This document shows positions 1 through 8,007 of a stretch of DNA of 64,000 nt, piece by piece. The DNA lies in assembly GCA_016218805.1 (NCBI GenBank), contig JACRCW010000039.1:20904-84903 (forward strand), given 5' to 3'. Position numbers and translations under genes: made by a program. Below the pieces are notes generated by a model that was not told the DNA's origin, ran no database searches, and was given only the letters and a program-made list of their open reading frames with translations. Within the stretch, counting starts at the first letter, position 1. Each line of letters starts with the position of its first letter. This DNA is from Deltaproteobacteria bacterium (lineage in GTDB: Bacteria > Myxococcota > JACRCW01).

Positions 1-1759
1 CCGCTCCGACCGGAAAGGCGTAGCTCACCGAGGCGTGGGTCCCCGTCAGGCGAGTGAACGGCTCGCCACCGGTCTCCGTCGCGAAGACATCCGCCGCCTC
101 GTCCGAAGCGGGTGGGGTCACGCTCAAGGCCTTGCCGGCGCGCAGGTAGAGCGCCTGCCAGACGGTGCCGGGGAGTGGGTAGTCTGCTGCCGCGGCCGAA
201 GCCGCCGGGGGATTGGCGCCCGGCGCGCTCTCCAGGTAGAGGCGCACGCGTTTGCCGGCGTCCGTGATGTCACCCGGGCAGCCCTCGCCCGACTTCAGCA
301 TCCAGCAATCGAGCCACGCGTCACTGTCGGAGACCCCGGCCCTGCCGGCGTGCCTGCCGTTGGCCAGCACCAGCCGCTTCGGCGTCGAGGTTGGGATGCG
401 CTCGAAGAGCAGCGCGCCGGAAGGCCCGGTCTGCTCGTCCTGGTACATGTGCCTCAGGTGGATGGGGACCCGGATGTTGGGCGCGTACGTGGCGAGCGAG
501 TGAGTCCGGAAGTATGGGTTGTCGTCGACGTCGGTCAGCACCTGCTCGAGCAAGGCGTACCCGACGGTGGGGGGACGGCCGGCGGTGTGGTCGCGGCAGG
601 CGGGGTTTCCGGCGGCCAGTTCGTCGTTGCCGCGATAGGTCATCGCCAGCGCGCCGGAGGTCTTCCCGCCAATCCCCGCCAACCACCCCACCGGGAAGCC
701 GGCGTTGGTGACGTGGCCCAGGTGGACGGCTCCACGGTAGAGGTCGTCGATGAGGCCTCCGACGGCGACCGCGTTCACGTGCGGCGGGTTCAACGCCGCG
801 ATCCGGAAGCCCATGTTGCCCCAGTAGGAAAAGCCGACGACGGCGACACGCTGGTTGGACCAGGGCTGGGCGACGACCCAGCTCTCAATGACGTCGTAGT
901 GGTCCTGGATGTCGCGCACACTCCATAGGTCGTAGGTCCCGCCCGAGCAGCCGGTCCCGCGCGCGGAAACCTCCACCCTCACGTAGCTGTCGTCCTGGTC
1001 CCGCGGGAACCCCGGTGGCCAACCTCCGGGGTAGATGGAGTTGGCGTAGCCGGAGGTCTGGTACTTGGTGGGATAGCGGCGACCCACCTGATAGTCGTCC
1101 GGAAACAGGGCAATGACCGCGAGCTTCACGCCGTCGGTGACCTGGACGTAGGTGCGCTGCACGTTGAGGGTTCCATCGACCGGGTCGTCGTCGATGATGC
1201 TTCCCTGGCCCACGGCGTCCGCGAACCCTGCGTTGCCCGACGGATTACAGAGGTCCAAGGTGAGGTACTCGCCGCCCGTCTCATCGACCTCGTCGGCAGC
1301 GACCTGCACCGTGACCGCCTGGCTGGTGACTCCAGCCGCGAAGGTCAACCTTCCGCTGACGGCGGTATAGTCCACCCCGGCCGTCGCTCCCGCGCCCCCG
1401 AGGCCCGCCGCGCCATCAACGCCGTCTGCCGTGGCGTAGTCCACCGTCAACGCGAACGGAGCAGCGGGGGCGAGAGTGACCGTGAAGGTCAGCGCGGTCA
1501 GTCCGCCGCCGCTGCCCTCCTTCACCCGGGGGTCGTCGATGCTGAAGAGGTACCCTGCGTCCCCCCCGGCGCCGCAGACCGCGCTCGCGTCCTGGCCGGG
1601 CGCTCCGGCATCGGCCGGCTGCCCCGCGTCGATCCCGGTTGCCGTGGAGGCGTCCCTGCCCGGCTCGCCGCTGGCGCCCGTGACCGGCGGAGAAGGATTC
1701 CCACAGGCACCGAACACCAGAACCGCGAGCACGGCTATGAACCGCGCAAATGTCCCCAT
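1..1759 (-). CDS. Calx-beta plus CocE/X-Pro dipeptidyl-peptidase (S15) type hydrolase lipoprotein, C-terminus beyond the window
   Basis: The frame is open from the ATG at 1759 to the left edge (586 codons), so the C-terminus is missing. Residues 1-18 are a lipoprotein signal ending in a VFGAC lipobox (Cys19), followed by a Gly/Asp/Ala-rich linker to about residue 65. Residues about 70-190 resemble a Calx-beta domain (LTFTVTL, VDYTAVSG, IIDDDP). From about 197 the protein matches the S15/CocE alpha/beta-hydrolase family: ARGTGCSGG motif, then nucleophile elbow GFSYWG with Ser311, and WMLKSGEG later. The family cleaves acyl esters or N-terminal X-Pro dipeptides; the substrate cannot be told here. 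The role is probably an outer-surface hydrolase with a Ca-binding beta module ahead of it, an unusual order. A 7-G run lies inside the linker (complement of 1561-1567) and the frame is kept through it. Confidence 0.85.
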   Translation of the reverse strand, partial: MGTFARFIAVLAVLVFGACGNPSPPVTGASGEPGRDASTATGIDAGQPADAGAPGQDASAVCGAGGDAGYLFSIDDPRVKEGSGGGLTALTFTVTLAPAAPFALTVDYATADGVDGAAGLGGAGATAGVDYTAVSGRLTFAAGVTSQAVTVQVAADEVDETGGEYLTLDLCNPSGNAGFADAVGQGSIIDDDPVDGTLNVQRTYVQVTDGVKLAVIALFPDDYQVGRRYPTKYQTSGYANSIYPGGWPPGFPRDQDDSYVRVEVSARGTGCSGGTYDLWSVRDIQDHYDVIESWVVAQPWSNQRVAVVGFSYWGNMGFRIAALNPPHVNAVAVGGLIDDLYRGAVHLGHVTNAGFPVGWLAGIGGKTSGALAMTYRGNDELAAGNPACRDHTAGRPPTVGYALLEQVLTDVDDNPYFRTHSLATYAPNIRVPIHLRHMYQDEQTGPSGALLFERIPTSTPKRLVLANGRHAGRAGVSDSDAWLDCWMLKSGEGCPGDITDAGKRVRLYLESAPGANPPAASAAAADYPLPGTVWQALYLRAGKALSVTPPASDEAADVFATETGGEPFTRLTGTHASVSYAFPVGA

Positions 1760-2212
1760 GACTGACCTCTCCCCGTCGATCGAGTGCTCGTACTCCCGTC
1801 GCTGCCACCCGCAGGGAGTCTGCGCGCGGGTCAGGGCCCCGGCAAGCCATGTCCTTCGCGAAGGGACGAGTTGTGCCGTGTCCTCGGCGAACCTTCGGCC
1901 TGTTCAAGACAACAGGTAGACCGGTCGTTGAGCCAGGGTCGACGCGCACAGGTCCCTGCCCTCCGGGCATCGTCACCGCGTCCGTTCGCGCGGGGCGCAC
2001 GGCCCACAAGCCCGGCAAACCGGCCCCCTCCCGGGTTGACCCGCATCACGCGGGTGCGGGGTCACGACCCCCCTGGGGCGCTTTCCAGAGCGGAGGGGCG
2101 GGTCCGGGGCGGGTCCTGACCAGGTGCGTGGCTTCACCGGAAGCCCACTGGAGTATGAGGCCCGGGCGCGCCGTGCTCTGTGGCCTTCATCTGCACCAAC
2201 TGAGGCATCCGC

Positions 2213-2413
2213 TCATACTGACGCCGGCATCCCCGGGAGGGCTCGGCTCCTGCCGAGCCCAGCGTCACGGGGCCAACCACGGAGGTCACAAAGAGGCCCA
2301 TCATGGTCAGCCTTGGAGCGCCGGTCTGCCACCTCCACGTCGGCAGCCTCTACGAGCTGACGAAGCCGCGTGACTCCCAGGGTTTCCAGAGCATCTTCGG
2401 TGAGCGTGTTCAC
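2213..2413 (-). pseudogene. Possible remnant of a SAP-like DNA-binding segment
   Basis: Reading from the GTG at 2413, the first 30 residues are protein-like (LTEDALETLGVTRLRQLVEA) and resemble the start of SAP-type helix-extension-helix motifs, where L-T-x-x-ELR is followed by a hydrophobic helix. After about 35 residues the frame degenerates into Pro/Arg/Gly-rich text and stops at 2213. No good ribosome binding site precedes the GTG. It may be the 5' end of a decayed gene or chance; function unknown. Confidence 0.25.
2239..2260. terminator. Perfect 9-bp hairpin, possible terminator
   Basis: GGGCTCGGC and GCCGAGCCC pair perfectly around a 4-base TCCT loop. There is no T-run, so the termination role is inferred. 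It lies in the gene-poor stretch beyond the helicase operon. Confidence 0.4.
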
Positions 2414-2477
2414 CGCGGCACTGTCGCCGGACCAACCCGGCGGCAGCAAGCAACCGCTACGACTATTTCGGTCCCCG

Positions 2478-2492
2478 CCGCCTCCTTGGCGG
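2478..2492 (-). terminator. Hairpin downstream of the helicase operon
   Basis: CCGCC/GGCGG stem with a 5-base loop, 57 bp beyond the stop codon at 2550 in the direction of minus-strand transcription. The stem is short and has no U-tract. Confidence 0.3.
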
Positions 2493-2549
2493 TGTGCCCG
2501 GTGACACCACCGTGGCACCCACCCGCACACCGGCCGGCGGGGGCGCCCC

Positions 2550-4673
2550 TCAGCCGCGCCCTTCACCGGTCTTGGCGGCTTCCACCACCTGGATGCGGGA
2601 CACGCGCAGCACGCGCTCCTGTGCCTGCGGGTTCTTGGGGAAGCGCACGCGCACCATGGGCGTGCCCGCGCGGTCAAACCGCTCCACCACTTCCACCGTC
2701 ATGGTCTCCGTGCCGCCGCCGGCTTCAGGCTGGTAGCGCAGGCGCACCGCTCGGCCTTCCGACTCCGCGCGCTCCAACGCTCCCGCCGCCGGCGTGGACG
2801 CGCTCTGCTCCGGTGCCCGCCGTGCGCGCAGCGGCACCACCGCAGGCCCGGCGGAGGCGGTGGCCGCCATCCGCGCCATGGCCGCGTTTCCGGTGAGCGC
2901 GTGCAGCACCTGCGCGCCCGGCTGCGGCGGCGGGAGGGGCGGCGCCACGGACACCTCCGTCAGCGCCGCCAGCAGGGTGGCCTGCCGCTGGCCGGCCAGC
3001 CGGGTCCCCAGCGGGGCCTCGGCGCCGTCCAGGTGGTCCTCGTCGTCCGGCAGGCGCATGGGCGGCGCGTACATCAGCGTGTCCTCCGCCACGGCCAGCC
3101 CCAGCTCCACCAGGCGCGCGCGCGCGCGCGCTTCGCGCGCGGTGTCCACCAGGAACACCGTGGGCGTCAGTGCCTCACCCAACAGTGACGCCACCTCCGG
3201 GTCCTCCGCGGCGCGGCGCGCATCCGCTTCCTCCGCAAACGCAATGATGAGCCCCCGCCCAAACGCCGCGCGGCCCCGCGGCGCGCCGTAGTCCTGCAGC
3301 GTGCGCTGGACGTTGTCCGGCACCCCGCGTGACGCCAGCGCGTGCAGCACCGCCTCCATGCGGGCGGGGTGCACGCCGCGGGCTGCCCCGGCGCTGACGG
3401 AGGTGGGCGTGACATGGAAGCGGCTCACCGTGTCCAGCACGCGCGGCTCGGCAAACAGCCCCAGGCACGCCAGCAGGTCCGGCGGTGCGCTCGGTCCGAC
3501 GTGGACTTCGTGGTCCGCGCCCACGTGGCCGTCGGGGCGGTGGTCCGGCGGGAGCGGGTCACCGCCGCGCAGCGCGGCCAGCACCGCGGGGTGGAGCCGC
3601 AGCGCGGGCGCGCCATCCGGTGTGCGGCCGCGCTCAAACAGCGGCGCGTTCCCCAGCAGGTCCAGGTCCGCGCGTGCCCCCGCCTCGTTGCCGCGCGCGT
3701 CCACGGGGAACGGGTGGCCGCCCAGCACCTGCTCGGTGTGGTGCAGCGTCTTGATCGCGCGGCGCAGCGTCGTCTCGGGGACAAATCCGCCGCCCGGCTC
3801 GCGCGCCAGGCGCAGCACCGCGGCAAACGCGCGCGGCGTCACCGCCGTCACCAGCAGGCGGCGCCAGAACCCGCCGGTGCGGTCCGCCAGCAGCTCCGGC
3901 GCGTCATGCGCCACGGACAACCGCGCGCCCGTGGGACGGGCCAGCCCGGCGCGCACGGCCAGCGTGACAATGTGCGGGATGAGCGTGCGGTCCACCACGT
4001 GGTGCAGCGCGTCCAGCACCCGCGCCTGGTCGCGCGAATGCAGCTCCGTCCCCACCGCCGCCGAGCGCAGCCGCGGCGCATGCGCGCCCACGTACGCCAG
4101 GAACAGCCCCAGCACGTGCGCGGGGCTCGTCTTGATGCGCATGCCCAGCGGCTCGCCCGTGCCCGGCGCGCCCCCGCGCCGCTCCAGCGCGTCCAGCCAG
4201 CCGGACGTTGCCGCGGCCAGGGCGGGGCGCACACCGGGGAGCACGCGCAGCCGCTCGCCGCGGCGGGAATCCACCGCCAGCACCACGCCCAGCTCGTGCA
4301 GGGACGCCACCGCGGCATCCGCCAGGCGGCGGTCGTCGTCCAGCAGCAGGGCCAGCTCAAACTGCAGGTGCTCCTTCTCCATGCCCGCCGGGTGCTGCGC
4401 CAGCACGGCCAGCGCCAGCGTCGTCGCACCCCGCTTGGGATCCGTGGCGCGCGCCACCAGGCCCGGGTCACGCAGCGCCGCCTCAATGGACGCCTTGGTG
4501 GCCCCCGGCACGCTCTGGCCCAGGCGGCGCAGGCGCTCGGCCAGCACCGGCAGGTCCCGCTCCCCCACCAGGGAAAGCAGCGGCTCGCGGTCCTGCGGCC
4601 ATTCCACGTCGGTGCGGAACAGCGCCGCTTCCGGCGTGACCGCTTTGATGCGCGGACGGGTCATGCCGCTCAC
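2550..4673 (-). CDS. Helicase-associated protein (partner of the XPB-type helicase), WYL-like C-terminus
   Basis: 707 residues. It begins 4 bp inside the end of the XPB-type helicase gene (ATGA overlap at 4670-4673), so the two are translationally coupled. The protein is almost entirely helical and leucine/alanine-rich. Residues about 480-545 (GLIIAFAEEADARR, LTPTVFLVDT) resemble the Helicase_C_3-type domain found in bacterial XPB and its neighbours. The last 60 residues (AVRLRYQPE, VRFPKNPQ, LRVSRIQVVE) read as a WYL-like small beta-barrel. Pairs of XPB with a large uncharacterised partner of this sort are known in Actinobacteria (for example Rv0861c/Rv0862c). Probable role: accessory subunit for DNA unwinding or repair. 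No catalytic motif is visible, so the role is inferred from context and the two weak domain matches. Confidence 0.8.
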   Translation of the reverse strand: MSGMTRPRIKAVTPEAALFRTDVEWPQDREPLLSLVGERDLPVLAERLRRLGQSVPGATKASIEAALRDPGLVARATDPKRGATTLALAVLAQHPAGMEKEHLQFELALLLDDDRRLADAAVASLHELGVVLAVDSRRGERLRVLPGVRPALAAATSGWLDALERRGGAPGTGEPLGMRIKTSPAHVLGLFLAYVGAHAPRLRSAAVGTELHSRDQARVLDALHHVVDRTLIPHIVTLAVRAGLARPTGARLSVAHDAPELLADRTGGFWRRLLVTAVTPRAFAAVLRLAREPGGGFVPETTLRRAIKTLHHTEQVLGGHPFPVDARGNEAGARADLDLLGNAPLFERGRTPDGAPALRLHPAVLAALRGGDPLPPDHRPDGHVGADHEVHVGPSAPPDLLACLGLFAEPRVLDTVSRFHVTPTSVSAGAARGVHPARMEAVLHALASRGVPDNVQRTLQDYGAPRGRAAFGRGLIIAFAEEADARRAAEDPEVASLLGEALTPTVFLVDTAREARARARLVELGLAVAEDTLMYAPPMRLPDDEDHLDGAEAPLGTRLAGQRQATLLAALTEVSVAPPLPPPQPGAQVLHALTGNAAMARMAATASAGPAVVPLRARRAPEQSASTPAAGALERAESEGRAVRLRYQPEAGGGTETMTVEVVERFDRAGTPMVRVRFPKNPQAQERVLRVSRIQVVEAAKTGEGRG

Positions 4674-6520
4674 CGTCTCGCCACGGGGAAGGGAATGATG
4701 GTCGCGCTGCGGTCCGGCTCAGGTGGCGCGCGCGCCCCCACCGCCTCTTCCACCACGTCCTCGTGCGGACCGCGCGGGAGATCGTGCGCGTCACCGTCCT
4801 GCCGCTCATCACCCGGCGCGGGGACGGCCAGCGGCGGCGGCGGCGCATCACGCAGGGGAACACCGTCCGGCGGAGCCCAGTCCTCAATGGCGTACTTGTA
4901 GCCCTGCTCGGCCAGGAACAGCTGGCGGTGCATGCCCATCTCCATCTCCACGCTCTCCCGGGTCACCAGCGTATAGAAACGCGCGGGACCGCCCTTGGGC
5001 CGCAGGATGCGCCCCAGCCGCTGCGCCTCCTCCTGCCGTGAACCAAACGCCCCGGACAGCTGGATGAGCACGTTGGCATCCGGCAGGTCTATGGCAAAGT
5101 TGGCCACCTTGCTGGCAACAAGGATGCGCTCCTCCCCGCGCTTGAAGCGGCCAAACAACCGGTCGCGCTCGGGCTCCGGCGTCTCCCCGGTGATGAGCGG
5201 CGCACCCAGCTCGCGCGCCACCTCCCGCAGCGAATGCAGGTACTGCCCAATGATGAGCACCAGGTCGGACGCGTGCGCCTCCACGAGCTCGCGCACCACC
5301 TGCAGCTTCACCGGATTCTCCGCAGCCACGCGGTGCTGCCCGCGCTTGCCGGCAATCTCGTACGCCTCCCGCCACGACGGCGCGAACGGCACGCGCATCT
5401 CCGTGCAGATGGCCTGCGCAATGAAGCCCTGCGCCTCCAGCTCGCGCCACGGCGAGTCATACCGCTTGGGGCCAATGAGCCCGAACACGTGGCCCTCGCG
5501 CCCGTCCTCACGCACCAGCGTGGCGGTCAGGCCCAGCCGCCGCCGCCCCTGGATTTCTGCCGTCACGCGGAACACCGGCGCAGGCAGCAGGTGCACCTCG
5601 TCGTAGATGATGAGGCCGTACCCGCGCCCGGACAGCGTGTTGAAGTGCGGCCAACTCTCGCCCTTGCGGGTGGTCAGCACGCTGTACGTCGCCACGGTCA
5701 CCGGGCCCACGTTCTTCTTGCGGCCCGTGTACTCCACCACGCATTCCTCCGGGACCTCCATCTTGTCCTTGATTTCCTCCATCCACTGGTGGACGGCCGT
5801 GGTGCTGGTGGCCAGGATGAGCGTCTCCGTCTTGAGGGCCGCCATGGCCGCCATGGCCACCACGGTCTTTCCCGCGCCGCACGGCAGCACCACCACGCCG
5901 GTCCCGCCGCCATCGGCGCCGGCCAGGAAGCTGTGCAGCGCGTTCTGCTGGTACGCTCGCAGCGCAAAGGGCAACCCGGCCCGCGTGGTGGTGCGTAGCT
6001 CCATGGCCAGCGGCACGCCCGGCGTGAAGCCCGCCTTGTCCACCACCGGATAGCCCACGTTGATGAGCGCCAGTTTCAGCGCACCCCGCATCTCCAGGCG
6101 GATGCGGAAGTGCGTGTCGTCCACGCGGTCCTGCAGGTAGCGGTCCAGCACGCGGTCCCGCGCCAGCCGTGTGGCAAACCGCTCGGTGTCCACCTCCAGC
6201 ACCGCGGCGTCGCCCTCGCCGGGCAGCAGCGTGAGGCGTCCATAGCGGCCAATGTACTCAGTGACGTCGGCAATGACGTTCTGCGGCACGTCAAAACGGC
6301 TGTGTTCGCGCAGCGAGCTGAGCACGCGGTCCGCACCCCAGCCCGCCGTGGCCGCGTTCCACAGGCTCAGCGGTGTGATGCGGTAGGTGTGCACGTGCTC
6401 GGGGCTCTTCACCATCTCGGCAAAACGCGCCAGCGCATCCCGCGCGGCCGGATAACCGGGGTGATCCACCTCCACCAAGAGCGTCCGGTCGCTCTGCACA
6501 ACAACGCAACCTGCGGGCAT
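4670..6520 (-). CDS. XPB/Rad25-type superfamily 2 DNA helicase
   Basis: 616 residues. An N-terminal Helicase_C_3-like domain (VVVQSDRTLLVEVDHP, HTYRITPLSLWNA, residues 5-55) precedes a superfamily 2 motor. Motif I is LPCGAGKTV (213-220), motif II is DEVH (307-310), motif III is TATL (332-335), and motif VI is QRLGRILRPK near residue 500. This order matches bacterial XPB ATP-dependent 3'-5' helicases, which are linked to DNA repair or transcription-coupled strand opening. The C-terminal 70 residues are charged and Pro-rich. It is followed with a 4-bp overlap by the helicase-associated gene and diverges from the M16 peptidase pair across a 129-bp gap that must hold both promoters. The ATG at 6520 starts exactly at the expected domain edge. 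Confidence 0.93.
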   Translation of the reverse strand: MPAGCVVVQSDRTLLVEVDHPGYPAARDALARFAEMVKSPEHVHTYRITPLSLWNAATAGWGADRVLSSLREHSRFDVPQNVIADVTEYIGRYGRLTLLPGEGDAAVLEVDTERFATRLARDRVLDRYLQDRVDDTHFRIRLEMRGALKLALINVGYPVVDKAGFTPGVPLAMELRTTTRAGLPFALRAYQQNALHSFLAGADGGGTGVVVLPCGAGKTVVAMAAMAALKTETLILATSTTAVHQWMEEIKDKMEVPEECVVEYTGRKKNVGPVTVATYSVLTTRKGESWPHFNTLSGRGYGLIIYDEVHLLPAPVFRVTAEIQGRRRLGLTATLVREDGREGHVFGLIGPKRYDSPWRELEAQGFIAQAICTEMRVPFAPSWREAYEIAGKRGQHRVAAENPVKLQVVRELVEAHASDLVLIIGQYLHSLREVARELGAPLITGETPEPERDRLFGRFKRGEERILVASKVANFAIDLPDANVLIQLSGAFGSRQEEAQRLGRILRPKGGPARFYTLVTRESVEMEMGMHRQLFLAEQGYKYAIEDWAPPDGVPLRDAPPPPLAVPAPGDERQDGDAHDLPRGPHEDVVEEAVGARAPPEPDRSATIIPFPVARR

Positions 6521-6649
6521 GGGCGCGGCGTAACGCGCCCCCGCACACCCCGCAAGTATCCGCCAACACGAAGCTTTTTTCCTTGCCGCATTCCCGGCGG
6601 CCAGCTAATGGCTGGTGGTTTTTGCCCAAGCCAGGAAGGGGAGTTGAAC

Positions 6650-7996
6650 ATGCGCTGCTTGCCGCTGTGGTCGCTGTGCTTCGTGCTGCTGCCCGCCGTG
6701 CCCGGCGCCGCGCAATCGGATGGTCCGGCGGTGGAAACGGCCGTCGACACGCTGCCCAACGGGCTCACGGTCATCACGGTGGAGGACCACGCGGCGCCGG
6801 TGGTGTCGTTCCAGGTCTGGGTCCGCACCGGGAGCAAGAACGAGCGCCCCGGCATCACCGGCGTGAGCCACCTGTTTGAGCACATGATGTTCAAGGGATC
6901 CCGCAAGTACGGCCCGGAGGAGCACGCGCGCATTGTGCAGGGCAACGGCGGGGTGCCCAACGCGTTCACCACGCGGGATTTCACCGCCTATTACGACGAT
7001 TTCCCGTCGGACAGGCTGGAACTGGCCGTGCAGCTGGAGGCGGAGCGGTTCCAGAACCTCAGCATCACGGAGGAGAACCTGAAGAGCGAGCGCGAGGTGG
7101 TGAAGGAGGAGCGGCGCCTGCGCACGGACAACACGCCGACGGGCAAGGCGGTGGAGGAGCTGCTGGCCACCGTCTACAAGGCGCACCCCTACAGCTGGCC
7201 GGTCGTCGGGTGGATGAGTGACCTGGACGCGCTGACGCTCGCGGACTGCCGGGAGTACTTCCGCGCGCACTACGCGCCCAACAACGCGGTCATCGTCGTG
7301 GCGGGGGACACCACGCCGGCGGAGGTGATGAAGCTGGTGCGCCGGCACTTTGGGCGGTGGCGCCGGCAGCCGCCTGCGGCGCCGGTCCCCACGCGGGATC
7401 CCGAGCAGAAGGGGGAGCGCCGCGTGACGCTGCGCATGCCCGCTCAGGCGCCGCTCATCCTGGGCGGGTGGCACGTCCCCGCCGCTGCGCATGCGGACCT
7501 GGCCGTGCTGGAGGTCATTTCCAACCTGCTGTCCAACGGGAAGAGCAGCCGCCTGTACCAGCGGCTGGTCCACACGGACCAGACGGCCACCGCGGCGGCG
7601 GGCGGCGTGTTCCGGCTGGAGCACCCGGGGGTGTTCTACGCGTACGCCATGGTGAAGCCCGGCGAAGACCCGAAGAAGGTTGAGGACGCCTACCTGGCCG
7701 AGGTGGAGAAGCTGAAGACGGAGCCCATTGCGGACACGGAGCTGCAGAAGGTCCGCAACCAGTTGGAGAGCGGGCACGTGTTTGGGCTCAAGCGGGTGCA
7801 TGCGCTGGGTCAGGAGGTGGCGGAGGCGTACCTGCTGGAGGGCTCCGTGGACGCGTTCAAGACGCGGTTGGCGCGGTGGCGTGCGGTCACGCCGGCGGAC
7901 ATCCAGCGCGTGGCCCGGACCTATTTCACCGTGGACAACCGCACGCTCATCACTGTGTTGCCGGACAACCCGCCGCCTAAGAACGCGCTGCGCTGA
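6650..7996 (+). CDS. M16 zinc metallopeptidase, catalytic subunit, exported
   Basis: 448 residues. The ATG at 6650 was chosen because it has a purine-rich Shine-Dalgarno (AGGAAGGGGAG) and begins a signal peptide (cleavage after about residue 20, PGAAQS). The inverted zinc motif HLFEH is at 74-78, with the downstream glutamates in the SEREVVKEERR helix about 75 residues later, as required for metal binding in M16. The usual second inactive-like M16 C domain follows. Length suits single M16B subunits that pair with a partner. The next gene, 11 bp downstream, is an M16 homologue without the zinc motif, so the two probably form a heterodimer in the periplasm that degrades or processes peptides. 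Confidence 0.93.
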   Translation: MRCLPLWSLCFVLLPAVPGAAQSDGPAVETAVDTLPNGLTVITVEDHAAPVVSFQVWVRTGSKNERPGITGVSHLFEHMMFKGSRKYGPEEHARIVQGNGGVPNAFTTRDFTAYYDDFPSDRLELAVQLEAERFQNLSITEENLKSEREVVKEERRLRTDNTPTGKAVEELLATVYKAHPYSWPVVGWMSDLDALTLADCREYFRAHYAPNNAVIVVAGDTTPAEVMKLVRRHFGRWRRQPPAAPVPTRDPEQKGERRVTLRMPAQAPLILGGWHVPAAAHADLAVLEVISNLLSNGKSSRLYQRLVHTDQTATAAAGGVFRLEHPGVFYAYAMVKPGEDPKKVEDAYLAEVEKLKTEPIADTELQKVRNQLESGHVFGLKRVHALGQEVAEAYLLEGSVDAFKTRLARWRAVTPADIQRVARTYFTVDNRTLITVLPDNPPPKNALR

Positions 7997-8007
7997 GGGA
8001 GGCCACC

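Larger units (their letters stand above)
1760..2549. other. Intergenic stretch, about 790 bp, with hairpins and one gene remnant
   Basis: No convincing intact gene. It holds the promoter region of the hydrolase lipoprotein on the right of 1759, a small hairpin TGCCC/GGGCA (1957-1969), an inverted repeat ACCCGC/GCGGGT near 2040, a 9-bp perfect hairpin at 2239-2260, a hairpin at 2478-2492 and a possible SAP-like gene fragment (2213-2413, minus). Open frames on the plus strand here are Arg/Pro-rich and look non-coding. Confidence 0.5.

Noticed and set aside
35..928. Plus-strand open frame of 297 codons at the left edge
   Set aside because: The minus strand carries a convincing S15/CocE hydrolase with nucleophile elbow here.
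1561..1567. Apparent frameshift in the hydrolase lipoprotein at a C-run
   Set aside because: Careful counting of the seven bases shows the frame is intact from ATG 1759 to the edge.
3113..3140. (CG)n stretch as possible Z-DNA or repeat element
   Set aside because: It encodes an Ala-Arg run within the helicase-associated gene and fits the local codon bias.
3301..4901. Long plus-strand open frames opposite the helicase-associated gene
   Set aside because: Arg/Ser-rich with no domain and no ribosome site; shadow of the minus-strand coding bias.
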